From: Isoetes taiwanensis | Lineage: Eukaryota; Streptophyta; Lycopodiopsida; Isoetales; Isoetaceae | Assembly (NCBI GenBank): GCA_021234155.1 | Contig: JAJEKV010000021.1 | Coordinates: 12,153,760-12,217,759, forward strand | Length of the DNA: 64,000 nt | Reading direction: 5' to 3' | Shown: piece by piece, positions 34,921 to 46,749 of the stretch | How the letters are laid out: each line of letters begins with the position of its first letter | How positions within the stretch are numbered: position 1 is the first letter of the stretch | Translations under genes and position numbers: made by a program | Notes under the pieces: model-generated | Database searches by the model: none | What the model was told of the DNA's origin: nothing | Seen by the model: the letters and a program-made list of their open reading frames with translations, nothing else

Positions 34921-35455
34921 GGTGGCAAAAAGAGGAAAGAAAAAACTCAAGGAATGCAAAAACATTACAGTAATAAAGTGGAAAATATAGTGGGAATCCT
35001 ATGGTCACCAACCACAGCATCCATGTATCATATGGGCAGGAGAACACAAGGTAATAACACGGGTCCAAATCTCGTATGTTCTCAAACTAATACGTAGTCC
35101 AAGTGGAATTTTAGCATGTAAACCATTAAGTTGCTCACGAATTGTGTATATTCATGAAAAATATCTCAAGTAATCATAGACCTTTTATTATTTTGACTTC
35201 ACCACGATCATTGCATCATTGAACATTTGGCGTTAATTGGGATCCAACAAAGAAATGTTACATGGCGGACCTAAGCGTTAGATGTTGATCAATCTTAGTC
35301 AACAATACAAAGTAGCACATCTCATGTTTATAAGTTTGTCGACCTCAGGGATCATATCACGATCCCTAAGCCCAAAGCGCCCTCCTTTGCCCTTGCATAG
35401 ACCCCTTGATTTGCCCCTTTCGGCTTTCTTCCTCTAGGGTTTACAATCTCTCTCT
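34921..35455. other. Spacer, nothing recognised
   Basis: Unique AT-rich sequence becoming pyrimidine-rich from 35390. The last part (CCTCTAGGGTTTACAATCTC) may already be the 5' flank or leader of the following LINE. Confidence 0.35.
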
Positions 35456-35764
35456 AGCCCCCAAACCCCCAAAGGTGCTCTGCGGCGTTTTGAGTCCCCA
35501 AATTGGATTCTAAGCACCCTTTCTGCAGCCCGAGACCCCTCAAACTTTGACACCCCCAAAACCCCAAACCCCCAAAAGGTGCTTTGCCCGTTTTTGAGTC
35601 CCCAAATGCGATTCTAAGCACCCTTTACAGCGATCGAGAGACCCCTCAAACTTTGACACCCCCAAAACCCCCAAACCCCCAAAAGTTGCTCTGCCGCATT
35701 TTTTTGAGTTCCCAAATTGGATTCTAAGCACCCTTTCCGCAGACGAGACCCCCTCAAACTTTGG
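35456..35764 (+). repeat. Three 5' monomers of about 105 bp
   Basis: Units begin near 35456, 35560 and 35667. Each contains CCCCCAAACCCCCAAA, G(G/T)TGCTYTGCCG-like, TTTGAGT(C/T)CCCAAAT, GATTCTAAGCACCCTTT and GAGACCCCYTCAAACTTTG. The last unit ends 4 bp before the ORF1 ATG at 35769. Such repeated 5' units are promoter monomers in some LINEs (for example mouse L1); that role here is inference. Confidence 0.85.
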
Positions 35765-35768
35765 AAGT

Positions 35769-37200
35769 CATGGCCACGAAAGATGGGCCAGCTGGAAAAA
35801 CCCAAGGCGAGGGGCCGCCCGCATAAGCGGTCCCGTCGGCCATCTTGGGCGGGGAAGAGTCATCCTCCATGAAGAAGGAGGCTCGGGCTAAGGCTAAGGC
35901 CCCCTCGGCGAGGCCGGCCCGGCGAAAGGGATTGATTGCTCGAGACCACCACGGGAACTCACCTTTCGGCGAGAGGTGGAGCCACGTCAAAGCGGGAGTG
36001 GAGGCTAACAGGGCTTGTATTGAGGCTAGCGGTGCCTTTGGCGGCATGGCGGTGGAGATGGAGTCCCTGGCACCCCATGTGCTCAAAAAGGCAGCGGTGG
36101 TTGAGAAGAACCCGCATCCGCAGTGCGGAGACCGCCGCGGCCACGTAGAAGATGGCCTTGGCACGACACGCCGGCGACAGCAGGCCGGGCAAAGAGGTGG
36201 GCCCGACATGTGGGCGCCTGGGCTTGCGTGTTCATCACTCTAGACACCATGACCACGGGGAGAGGGGCGGCGCAATGCATGAGGCGATGGTCCGCGGTGT
36301 CACCGGCCCGGTCCCGAGGTGGAAAAGCCACCACCATAGCGCGAGGGCTTGGTGCTCTTGCGGAGCGAGTGGAACCGGCCGGGGATCTTGATGCGATCGA
36401 GACAGCAAAGCAGGCTCACGGGCGCTGTGTCTTTGGGGCTCCGAGCAGCGCTCTCGCTACTCGAGCACTGGCTCCGGGGTTATGGGCACCATCCATAGGC
36501 GAGCCGGGGGTCTCCCTGGGGTTCATAATCCTTCTGGCCCGGTCACGAGGCCGGGAGATAGCCCAGCGGCGGCCGAACCACCAGAGAGCGTGCTCCCGGC
36601 TTCCGCAGAGCGAGGGCGGCTCGAGGCCCTACCCGCCACAACCTCCGCCCGGCCCGTGCCCGGGACCCACTCTTGCCCCGCACTCAAACCACCCCGCCAT
36701 CCCGGCCACCACCACCACCCCCGGCCCACGAGGCCGGCCCTCGCCCACCTTTGACCCAGGGCCCACGGAGACTCCAAGGCCTTGAGGCGGAGGGCCACAA
36801 TCCTAGTAGTTCGAGGCATGCCGAGCGGGGAGGAGAGTCTAAGCCCACAACATCCGAACACACATTCTCGATCGGGATGGCATTCAGGAGGCGATTCACA
36901 TTTCTCGAGCAGCCAGCCATGGGGCTCGGCCCGGTCGTGGCGCCAGCATTGTCATATTAGCGGTTTTGGGATGCGCGGGTGCGTGATGCCATCTTGCGCC
37001 CGGGGGCAAGATCTTTGAAGGGACATCCACATGCGTGGGCCAGGGATCTTACACCCACTTCTGGGGAGGCATCTGCGGGGCGGGGCTTGTCGGGGTCCGG
37101 CGGCATTAGCCACCAGGGGGTGCAGCGGGGATTGGTTCGAGGCGGGATGCACATTTTCCGCGACACGCTTGGCGTAGACCACTGCGGCCCAGCGACCGTG
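35769..37200 (+). pseudogene. LINE A ORF1
   Basis: Begins MATKDGPAGKTQGEG directly after the monomers, hits a stop at codon 19, and continues as KKEARAKAKAPSARPARRKG, a basic N-terminal region, then HVKAGVEANRACIEASGAFG and MAVEMESLAPHVLKKA, likely helical. The middle is Pro/Arg-rich in all frames. Near 36960-37185 RFWDARVRDAILRPGARS then LVRGGMHIFRDTLGVDH resembles the C-terminal RNA-binding end of LINE ORF1 proteins. No CCHC knuckle was found. Confidence 0.55.
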
Positions 37201-37339
37201 TGGCCACACCTCGCCCCTTCTCCGCTCCTACTCCTGCTCCCTCCGACCCGCCCTCTCGACCACATCGGCCCTCCGCTCCATCTACTTCTCCCTTTCGACC
37301 TCTGCTTCCCGCCCTCCCCCTGACTCGAGTACGCATACT

Positions 37340-38150
37340 ATGAGCTGGCGACAAATAGGAATTGTGCCTCGGGGTGGTCTCATGGGGTGTCGAGGCTTCC
37401 CTTAGCGAGAAGGAGGATAGTCCCGAACTTTCAGTGGCGTGATATGGATCTCATCTTCCTCATGGAACATGGGAGCATCTTTGAGCCACGAGGCTACCTG
37501 ATCTGTAGGGTTACCAACATTTCTCGGTCTTCAATACATGTGCGGGGACGGAGGGTCATGGCGGAGTGGCTTGCTACCACCGGACAACCTTGGCACATTC
37601 GGTTACCCTCGGAGGAGAATGACAGACACAACCGGTACTTGTGGGTTCGTGTGCATAATATCGATGGCAACCCTCTTTTTTAAGCGCTTTGTTATTTCCC
37701 TCTCGAGAGAGAGCACCTTCTATCGCAGCCACCCGTCGCGGATAGGATGGACCCTTATGTCGATCTATAGGATGACATCTGGCCAGCACCAGCCGATTGG
37801 GTAGGGTCGTCCTTCTTGGAATTTCAATGCACGGACGAGGAGTAGAGCAGCCCATGAGACTTGACCCCCTACGGCGATGTCCTGCATTTCGTCCCGAGAA
37901 ACAACGACCACGAGGCTCGGATGGCGGCCGAGTCACTTTCGGTTTGGCGACGATTGCTCACGCTATGTGGTATTTTGACACGATAATTTGCAATGGCACA
38001 TCCGCGGTGGCCCGATTCGCAAGTGCACATGCGACGGGATAATGGGGGGAGGGTCTAGTGTGGTGGACTATGTGCTGTGTAGTTGCGCCAAGATATGCAT
38101 CTCATCGATCGTTTCGGGTGGGCCGCAGGACACTTTCGGGATGAGGAGGT
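37340..38150 (+). pseudogene. LINE A endonuclease region
   Basis: Reads DMDLIFLMEHGSIFEPRGY (Glu box of APE-type endonucleases), RGRRVMAEWLATTG, NRYLWVRVHNIDGNPLF and, after frame changes, RLDPYGDVLHF and GGSSVVDYVLCSCAKICI (the S-x-V-D-Y-V-L box before the final His). The GDFN box is not recognisable. Multiple stops show it is inactive. Confidence 0.65.
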
Positions 38151-38739
38151 CGACTGGATCACCTCCCACTTTATTTGGACTGGTTTGGCAAGCCGCGGAA
38201 ACCCCCACTATGCCGGCCCCTCGCCATCCTCGGTTGCGACTAGATTATGGCGGGTAGAGGACTACTGCCGATGCTCATGGGCGCCCTCCCGGCAATTAGT
38301 GCGGACCCCCACACTAGAAGCGTGAGACGGACCCGGTGACTTAGCTATTACGGGGATCACGGCCGGGCCGAGTGCTTTGGCGAACTCCCCAGCGTCGCCC
38401 GTCGGTCAGCAACATTTCCGCGTAACCGATGGTTTGATCGGGCGGAGTGAAAAGAGCATGGCGGCGGCTCCGTCACATTCTGGATCCAGTACCCGCTTGC
38501 GAGGCCACCACCGCGATCTGCGCCCATCGAAGGAGACAAAGGCGGCGGTACCTTGCCCGGTGTCGAGGGGAGATGTTGACTGCTTTGGACACTCATCCTC
38601 CCGAACCTTTTGGCCTTGAGAGTGCCCGAAGGCCAGCCAGTCTGGGGGACATCACACGGGCGGTGGGAGCGGTATTTCGGCGACTCTATGACCCACCGGG
38701 GGGCAGCGTCGCCCATACCCCCACAGGATGGCCCCATTG

Positions 38740-39480
38740 GTTCTCGCGGAGGAGGATGTTGTGGAGGGCACTGCAGCGGTGGCTAATGGGAAGGCGGTGA
38801 CCTCGATGGTATCTGCGGGCGAGTTACTCAAATGGGCGAGGCGGCCCGGCCTTGCTGCGATCCTCACTACCTGTTCAACAAAGCATTGCGGGAAGGTTTC
38901 CCCGACAATGGACCACAAGCGGGGTTGTTCCCATTCACAAAGCGGGCGACCCACCTTTGTCCGGCCAATTCTGGGACGATCATGGTCGATTCGGTATTTG
39001 CCAAGCTGTTGGGCGGCATTCTCGGCGGCGATTGACCGGGCCGGAGGCGGCCGGATGTCGCGAGCCCTCACGCCCAGCGGGCTTTAGACCCCGCCACTCA
39101 GCGATTGACCATATCTTTATACGCGGGCGATTGAAGGCGGCCCGGAACCATCGGCGGGACTTGTATTGGCTGCTTTGTGGACTTCGCGAAGGCTTTTGAT
39201 ACGGTACCCGGGGAAAAGCTATGGGCTAAGCTAGCGTCAGCGGGGCTGCAGCTGCACGTGCGAGAATGCCGGTCTGAGGTACGTATGAGAGTTGTTTTGG
39301 CGGGATGCGGCCGGCGGGCCAAGCATTCACCCGTAGTATCGAGAGTCGGCGGGGGTTGCCCCCTCTCACCAACACTTTTGGCCTCTACATTGTCGGTTAA
39401 GAGCCACGGCTTCTGAGCATAGGGGATAATACAGCTTTTGCACCAGGTCATCCACCGGCTCATCTATCTCTGCGGGCGAT
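38740..39480 (+). pseudogene. LINE A reverse transcriptase
   Basis: Pre-RT and RT motifs are GVVPIHKAGDPPLSGQFW, RPAGFRPRHSAIDHIFI, CFVDFAKAFDTVPGEKLW (catalytic Asp A, 39170-39225), then GGGCPLSPTLLASTLSVK (B box, 39350-39400). The YADD box is destroyed; the equivalent stretch reads IGDNTAFAPG. Several frames are needed to follow the domain. Confidence 0.8.
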
Positions 39481-40690
39481 GTTGGCCTTGGCCCACACCC
39501 CCGAAGCTATGCGGTCTCATCACGGATGCCCTAGACACGATACGTGGGGCTCTCTGAGACATGCTTGGCGTGAATCGGCCAAGACCGGGGGTGGTTCTCA
39601 TATCCTCTTCATGCCACCCCGCCTCACACACTCATATATCGGGGCAGCACTTGTGGAAGTCCGCCCACCTACAAGTACCTAGGGGTGGAGTTCCCCTCCT
39701 GCAGCTCTGTTGGGGCGTCTATCGGCTTGCGGGTGGCAGGCCAGTAGGGAAAGCGCTTTATGCCATGCAGAACAACAGATCACCGGGCGAGCTCTATGAT
39801 TGGGGCCATCGGTCATATCTGTTTTTGACGCTGGTCGAGCCTATCATACATGCGGGGTCAAGGTTTGGGACCCGGTCGTCTCTTTGGCGACACGGAATGA
39901 CTTAGAGCAGTGCGGGAAGGCATTTTAACTGCGGGCGCTTGGGGTGAAACCTTCAGTCCCCTATCGGATTCTGCTGCGCGGAAATGGATTCTTGCCGCTT
40001 CAGCGAGGCAGCCCTTGATAGACACATCGTCTATTTTCAGAAAGTGGTTACTATGGGTGATGCTCGGCTCCCGCTTGGCTTATCTTTGTGGCAATGGGCC
40101 CTTGGCTCGGGAGACCTGTTGGAGGAGTAAGAGAGATCGGTGGTTCGCCCGGATGGAGCGTCTGAGAACGCAGTGCGTGTAGGTGGACCGCCTGAGGCCG
40201 ATCGTGGCAACCTATGGGAGTTACACGGGCGCTTGCTTCCTTGGCAAGCTCACGGGACCCGGCGGCTCTAGAAGCGGTCAAAAGCGGCCCATTACAAGGA
40301 CACGTCAACCCGTGTTAGCCGGGGCCTGGCTCTACACCGCATTCCCACCTGCCCACGAAAAAGCCTTGGACTCATTGCCTCCATTCACACGGGTGCCCAC
40401 CATCTTACGCTCGAGGCGGGCGGTGGATTGGGGAGCCCGCCCGGGACCCGGGCTCTGCCGATCTTTGTCAAGCGGGTGCCATTGAGGATGAGTCTCACAC
40501 TTTCGAGTTGCCCGGCATTTAGTCGGATCCGGGGCGGATCGCTCCCTTAGTATGCGGCGGGACTTGCCCCTACATTTGCTGATGAACACACCGGTCGATG
40601 CGTGCCACAGGGTCGTACATTCGGGAGAATCTTGGACTGCGAGCTCGGCTTTGCCCCGCTTTGGTTGCCGTGATTAGGCACTACGGGTGC
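39480..40690 (+). pseudogene. LINE A ORF2 C-terminal domain
   Basis: Contains LYAMQNNRSPGELYDW-type connector (39756-39810), CGVKVWDPVVSLATRNDLEQ, LGVKPSVPYRILL and FLPLQR, corresponding one-to-one with the 42.75-43.05 kb copy (ALYAMQ.../VLLYGCEVWGPGL in family B). Downstream pieces near 40440-40480 correspond to the C-terminal zinc-like segment but the Cys ligands are not preserved. Confidence 0.65.
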
Positions 40691-40764
40691 GGTGCATGAG
40701 TGTATATATTTGTGTGTTTTTGCATGGTATATATTAGGACAGTTTGTCAGCAGGCTGATTGCTG

Positions 40765-40912
40765 CCACGGTTTTTCCCTCGAAAACCCTTCGGGGCGGGG
40801 GTTTTTTAATCCGGGTAGTAATCCGCTTGCTGCGTTTTTGTATTGGGTCCCATAGACCGATTGGTCTCAAGTGAAACGATAAAAATATCTTCCTTCCTTC
40901 CTTCCTTCCTTA
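40765..40912 (+). other. LINE A 3' end: two hairpins and (CTTC)n tail
   Basis: First hairpin: GGTTTTTCCCTCGAAAACC followed by CTTCGGGGCGGGGGTTTTTT. Second, 3'-terminal hairpin: CATAGACCGATTGGTCTC, then GATAAAAATAT and six CTTC units. LINE RTs of several clades recognise a 3' stem-loop, so this is the likely RT-binding site. Confidence 0.75.
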
Positions 40913-41089
40913 CATAAGTAAAATAAAATTTGGCAAACATTTGACATATAATAAGTGAATTCCTATTATGATGATCTATTACTAATTATGTAAAATGAGG
41001 GTTCTATTGTTGAATAAGATGAGAAAGGATGTAATTGTAGTATAAGTAAGGTAGAATATATAGTAGGTTCGGCATCAGAAATGTCATAT

Positions 41090-41393
41090 GGCCAATCATT
41101 CTCTTTCACAAACCACATTCCTTATAAAGAATCCTAGAACATGAGGGAATTTTGGGAAGGTTTTTTGGACTTCTTTACACCATTTTCGATTTATCACGGA
41201 AATTCCTGATGATGATTTTGGAAAAGGGAAATTTTTCGTGACCAAGGCATACGATAAATAAAACCACCAAATAAATTTCTTGTAATCTGTATAATAATAG
41301 GTTGATTGTTCCTTATTTATTTGTTTAAGTCCAATAGGCCATTTGGTTTCCGTGAAGGTTAAAAGCCAACTCAATTCAATTCAATTCAATTCC
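41090..41393 (+). mobile_element. Diverged LINE/SINE 3' end with (AATTC)n tail
   Basis: Ends with CCAATAGGCCATTTGGTTTC, GTGAAGGTTAAAAG and an (AATTC)4 tail (41372-41393). The hairpin matches the family A terminal hairpin, but the body and tail differ. A left limit and coding sequence could not be found, so a SINE mobilised by the same LINE is possible. Confidence 0.5.
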
Positions 41394-41579
41394 TACTAAC
41401 TTGATATTTTATAGGTTAATATCCTTATTCATATCACATTGTATTCCATATATTCTAGTTTAGACTTAGAAGTTACATGAGTTTTAAGTCTCTTACTAAT
41501 TTCTAATCGTAGCGCTTTGTTAGATCAATGTTTTTATCAAATAAACTATCAGTATCTAAGTATTCAACATTCAATTTGT

Positions 41580-43900
41580 CTTCTCTCTCATCAAAGGGAA
41601 ATGTTCTACCTCCTGGAATGTCACCCCAGGACCTTCTGGCGACGGGTTCTCAGAAAGCTAGTACAGCCCACAAGGAACATCACTCCCGAGCAGTGGAGGC
41701 AATACTTGCAATAGCTATACGACCCTCAGGGTGCACAAGTAGCATTACCCTTGCCAGAAGGCCTAGTGATGGAAATCCGCGAGAATCAAGCGTGGACCAA
41801 GGCTTACGGCGTCTTGCCAATGGGAAAGCGCCCGGACACGGATGGTATGCAAAGCGAAATTGCTCAATTGAGTAGGGCCATCCATAGTACTAGTCTTGGC
41901 CCTTATTATACAAAGGCGTTACAAGAAGGCTTCCCACTCTAGTGGATCAATAGTTGTTCCCATCTATAAAGGCGGATGACCCACATTGCCCGACCAATTC
42001 TAGAACAATCATAGTCGGTTCGGTGTTTGCAAAATTACCATTTGGAATTCTCGAGCAATAGTTGGCAATTTGGGCGGGAGGCGGCAGAGTCGCGAGCCCT
42101 CACCCGAGGCGGGGATTCAGACCACGGCACTCAACCATTGACCACATCTTGGGTTGTGGACTACGGTTGAAAACGGTAGGAACAGCCGACAAGACCTATA
42201 TTGTTGCCGTGGATTTTCGCGAAGGCCTTTGACATTGTGCCTCGAGAAATGCTATGGGCAAGATTACGGCGACTAGGGGTTCTTGTAGATCTGCGAGAAT
42301 CACGATTAATACGAGAGTTATCTGAGAGATGCTTTCGGGCGGTTCGTGGACAAGCCAACATTTGATAGTAGTATCGGGGTTCACCAGGAGTGCCCTCTCT
42401 CCCCAACATTGTTTGGGCTTTACATTGTCGATTGGAGAGCTGGTTTTCTTGATAATGGGGCGGCCAGCTCATCTTACGCATCGGATCATCAACGGTTAAT
42501 ATATCTTTGATGTGGACCTCCTAGCTTACACTTTCGGTAGACATCTTGCGCCATCTTGATGCCACTGGACACATTACGCCAAAGTGGCGATATGCCGTCA
42601 ACTGGCCAAGACTAAGGTGGTCCTCATATCATCCTTCGTCGGTAGAAATTCCCTCCTTGATTCTTGAGGGCAAAATGTGGAAGTGGCACCCACATACAAA
42701 TATTTGGAAGTGGAGTTTCCTTCTACTATGCACTGGGACACATCCATACGGCTATGAGTGAGGGCGGGCTGGAAGGTACTATATGCAATGCAAAACAATA
42801 GTCATAGAGCGGAGCTATATGATTGGGCTCATCAATCGCACATGTTCAAGGTCTTAGTGAAGCCTGTCTTTTTATACGGAGTTGAAATATGGGGTATAGT
42901 AGTGTCCCTCGCTACCTGGAATGACTTGGAACAGGTGTAGAAAGCCTTCTTGGTATGAGCACTGGGGGTGAATTCCACTGTCCCATATCAAATTCTATTG
43001 CAGGAGATGAGTTTCTTGCCTCTTCAGAGGGCGGGTCTTGATCGCCACATTGTCTATTTTCAGAAGGTTGTCAATATCGATGATGCTCATCTCTCTAACC
43101 TAGCTTATATCATGGCAATGGGGCCGCATTGCGTTAAGGCCTGCTGGAGGGAAAAGAAAGCTCAATGATTGGCTAGATGGAATGTGCTAGAGCACAGGTG
43201 CATACATGTGCAAGCAGGAGGCGGTGCCATAGCTTGAGGCAATATCTTGACGCTTGCTTCCTTAGCCAGCTCTGGGATGCTAGCGCCCTTGAACAAGTCA
43301 AGATAGCACAATACTAGCGCCACATAAATCCCACATTGGAACGGGGCCCGCAATGCTACCTGCGTACCCATTTGCCTATGAAAAGGCGCAGATTCATTGC
43401 CTCCATTACGCCTGCGAGGGGGCATATCAACCCGAATTGAGATGGGTAGATGGATTGGTGAGCCACTCTAAAATAGGCTTGTCAATGTTGCCAAATGGGA
43501 TTCATTGAGGATGAATCTCATACACTTCAACTCTACTCGATATATTATCAAATCGGGCGTGCTATCTTTGAGTTGGTCAGTCAGCCAACCCCTACATGTG
43601 ACATTGAGCCGTCTTCTATACGGATGCTAGGATCATACCTTCAGGAGGTCATGGATATGTGAGATCAGCTATGTCCTCGGGCATACACTTGACATGTATA
43701 TATACATATATTTCATGATGATGTATACATATCTGATTTGGCGATATTCTTATTGCGCCGCGTTTTCCCCTCAAAACCCTTGAGGTGGGGGTTTTTAACT
43801 TTCGGACGATAATAAGTTTGTTCGCGCTCCTTCATTGGGTCCATAGGCCAATTGGTCTCCATAGACGATAAAAATCTTTCTTTCTTTCTATTTTTACCTC
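41580..43900 (+). mobile_element. LINE family A, 5'-truncated copy
   Basis: Covers the pre-RT region to the 3' tail. Pieces are LRRLANGKAPGH, RPILEQS, AKAFDIVPREMLWARLRRLG (42210-42270), a damaged B box near 42380, YNYKYLE-type connector near 42700, GWKVLYAMQNNSHRAELYDW (42765-42825), VLVKPVFLYGVEIWGIV (42850-42900), and LGVNSTVPYQILLQEM. The 3' UTR has both hairpins (43757-43800 and CATAGGCCAATTGGTCTCCA near 43842) and a (CTTT)n tail at 43876-43890. It carries many stops. It is less GC-rich than the 35-41 kb copy, consistent with greater age. Confidence 0.8.
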
Positions 43901-44845
43901 ATTATTTTTTCCCTTTTTTGGGTTGCCCCTAAGGGGGCAAAACCTCGTTTATGTGGGTTTTTGGCATATCCTAGGTATATGCTAGAATATACCTAAGATA
44001 TGCGGGTGACTGCTCGAAACCTCTTGTTGCACATGGCTGGCGGTCGCCCGATTAATGTCGTTGGGCGGTTTATTACAAAGCGGGTAACGGTTGTCTTTGT
44101 TTCTCTTGAATCGAGAAACAGCGCGCACTTTGAAAGAGGCTGGAAGCCACTATTCTCTGTGATTCAAAAGGTGAACTCCAAGAACTTGTAATTGTTAGAC
44201 AATGGATTTTATAGGCTGCTAGATTTTGGCAACTGCGAAGAGCAGAAGGGTCCGACAACGATACAACGGATGGACTTTTCCTTCGATTATAGCCTCAGTT
44301 ACTCTGCAAGATCCTTCCTCGAGATGGTAAGCATGTGAGATCTTTTCTATCCACGCCCATTTGTGCACTCGATTCTTCTCTTCATTTCAAAGCGTTAAGG
44401 CTAACCCGACAACAACATAAGTCCTCAAGCCTTTGTTGTCTTGCTCACGAAATGCTAGAATTGCAAGCAATTCTTTTTTTGGAAAAATCGATCCATTCTA
44501 GCATCCTTGTTTAGGAAGATTATTAGGATAATGTATCTTCCCTTATTAGCATGTATGGAGAATGTGGGAGTATGTATGGAGAATGTGGGGCAGGCCATTG
44601 CCGGTTTTATATCGGATTCTTTTTATGTACGTGGTCGTCGTTCATATCACGGGGTTGGTAGGGTTGCTTGGGGAATACTCCCCACCACGAAGAATAGACA
44701 TAAACTCTCTGGGTCTATCCATCTGAATGTTGAAGAGGCGTATGTAGCGTCCCGGTGTTTGGTAGCAAGAAAAAGCTCCATAAAAACTTTCGAGTTTGCC
44801 TCTCTCATCTTAGGTCTTCATAAAACTTAAAAACACTTTTTGAAG
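43901..44845. other. Spacer upstream of eIF5 relic
   Basis: Contains a small hairpin (GGGTTGCCCC...GGGGGCAAAACC near 43920-43946) and a 21-bp direct repeat GTATGGAGAATGTGGG at 44551 and 44575. Part could be copied 5' UTR of eIF5, but no coding sequence is supported. Confidence 0.35.
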
Positions 44846-46077
44846 ATGGCATTTTTAAACATTGGGGCTGGCAACAAGGATGATGCCTTCTCTGAGATAC
44901 AAGATGCCTAGATTGGTTACTAAGATAGAGGCGTGGAAATGGTATCAAGACTAATCTTGTCAACATGGTTGATGTTGCGAAGGCACTTGCTTTCGCCCAC
45001 CAGCGCACACAACAAAATACTTGGTTGTGAGCTTGGTGCCCGATAAGTTTGTGATAAGACTTGAATATCTATTGTGAATGGTTCACCGCGAGGCTGTTAA
45101 ACTAGCTGCCTTGTTTGAGATCTTTATAAAGAAGTATGTCGGTGTTATGGGTTGTGGTAATCACGAGGCAGTAAGTGAAAGTCACAAAAGCCGAGACTAT
45201 ACAACTCAAATGTGCAGCTTGTGGCTTCATTTCTAATGTTGATATGCGTGACAAGCTCATGACAAGCTCACAAAATCCTCTGAGCAAAAAAAGATCCGGA
45301 AAAAGATAAGAAAGGCATGAGAAGAAGCGGAAAGGAGCGTCTCAAGAAGGAGAAATGGCGGATGAGGAAATGAAGAAAGCAAAAAGGAGGTGCCAAAAAG
45401 AAAAAAAACTCTTTGAATCTGAGAAGAAGCGATAAAAAAAAGCATTTGAGGGTCTGAAGAAGATGAGGTATCCCGGTTTGCTAGTCGGTGGTTGATAAAG
45501 AGGAAGAAGATGGCGATGTTCGGGGGAGCGACATTTGCGACATCTGCGGCAAAGCAACGCTTTTGAGAACTTAGTAAGGCAACTACTGAGATGGTTATGC
45601 CCTCTAATTTTGACGAGGAAACAAGTGCATCTCAAAAGCGGTGAAGAATAAAGATGGAAAGGCCAAAGTGAAGCGATCCTTATCATCTGCAAAAGTCACG
45701 AGGCGACCAATGGCCATGATAAAAATGGTGAGCTTCAAAATTAGAGCAATTGAGTATTCATGATCAGCTTGTAAAGGATTTCAAGGAGGTTGCTTAAAAG
45801 GATCTATACCTTACGAAATGGCCAAGTTGAAAGAAGGTAAAGAAAGGTTCTAGCGAGGAAATAATGGACTCATATTTTGAGGCTCTGTTTCTTTGGTGTT
45901 TCTAAAGGAGCTATCAAGGAAGTTGCCAAAAAAAAAGTTATATTTGACTTCGTGTAGTCGGGATGATCTTTGCTTGAGGATGCTCTTCTTGTTGCAATTG
46001 ATACTTTTTTGCATCCATACGATGCAAGTAAGGAAGTTTCTCTCTCTCTTGTATTGAAGGTTTTGTATGGCCGAGGA
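44846..46077 (+). pseudogene. EIF5: eIF5 pseudogene, 5' part
   Basis: Translation initiation factor 5 is the GTPase-activating protein of eIF2. From the ATG at 44846 the relic reads MAFLNIGAGNKDDAF, then a shifted MPRLVTKIE, NMVDV.KAL and PPAHTTKY, GSRE.VKLAALFEIFIKKYV, MGCGNHEA, KCAACGFISNVDMRDKL, a Lys/Glu-rich linker, and the start of the C-terminal W2 domain (LLVAIDTFLHPYDASKEVSL then VLKVLY). The first Cys of the zinc ribbon is replaced. Stops and shifts are frequent. No introns interrupt these blocks, so a processed or very old copy is likely. It is cut at 46077 by the poly(A) end of an L1. Confidence 0.8.
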
Positions 46078-46749
46078 TTTTTTTTTTTTTTTTTTTTTAG
46101 AGTAAGAGTAGATTTTTCCATTAATCAAGAAACACAATACATAGGTCTGCCTTGATCAGTGATTTGAGCATAGCAAAGATCTTTAACCATAAAACCAACA
46201 TAATGCAATGAGGTATAATCAAGAGTACATGAAATAGAAATCGAGATCACGAAATGGTGAGTTGGTCAAAGGATAAGCTGTTAAGTAGAGATAGTCTTCA
46301 AAAATGTGATAGTCTTCAAAAATGTGGAGAGATCACGACCCCAACCGATAAATATTGTTAACACACGAAAGGAAAACCAACCAAAATTCGCGCGGATTAG
46401 GAGATACCATTGAGCAATTAATGTCTCGTGATTTGGGCAAGAAGCGAAAAGCAAGGATAAGGCTCTTGGGTTTGAAGTGAGAGGAGTCAAGCTTAGAGTT
46501 AAAAGAAGGCATAGAAAGAGGCGGCGGATCCAAAAGTGTAGCCATCAGCGATCACGCTTTCGGCAATGCTATCCAAGCAAGAGAGGTCGGATACACTCAA
46601 GCAAAACAAGGAGCCATATAAATCAGCCAACAATGCGTGAGTATAGTCTTTGCTCCACTGAATCTTGAAAATTGTACCTCGATCATGTATACATTATACA
46701 TGGAGAGAAAATCAAACATACTATAAACTTGCACCACTTCTCTGCGAGA

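Larger units (their letters stand above)
35456..40912 (+). mobile_element. LINE family A, near full-length, inactive
   Basis: A 5.45-kb GC-rich non-LTR retrotransposon. It has three 5' tandem monomers, an ORF1-like region from the ATG at 35769, endonuclease from about 37340, RT from 38740, a connector/C-terminal domain to 40680, and a 3' UTR with two conserved hairpins and a (CTTC)n tail at 40889-40912. Stops and indels break every ORF. The coding region is much richer in G+C than the flanks. No target-site duplication could be set with confidence. Confidence 0.85.

Noticed and set aside
35540-35805. Minus-strand repeated frames (GVWGFGGV-type)
   Set aside because: They mirror the three C-rich 5' monomers of the plus-strand LINE.
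36083-37354. Many long frames on both strands in GC-rich DNA
   Set aside because: High GC content removes stop codons; only the frame parts fitting LINE ORF1/ORF2 order were kept.
45257-45692. Minus-strand frames rich in Phe and Ser
   Set aside because: They are antisense to the Lys/Glu-rich linker of the eIF5 relic.
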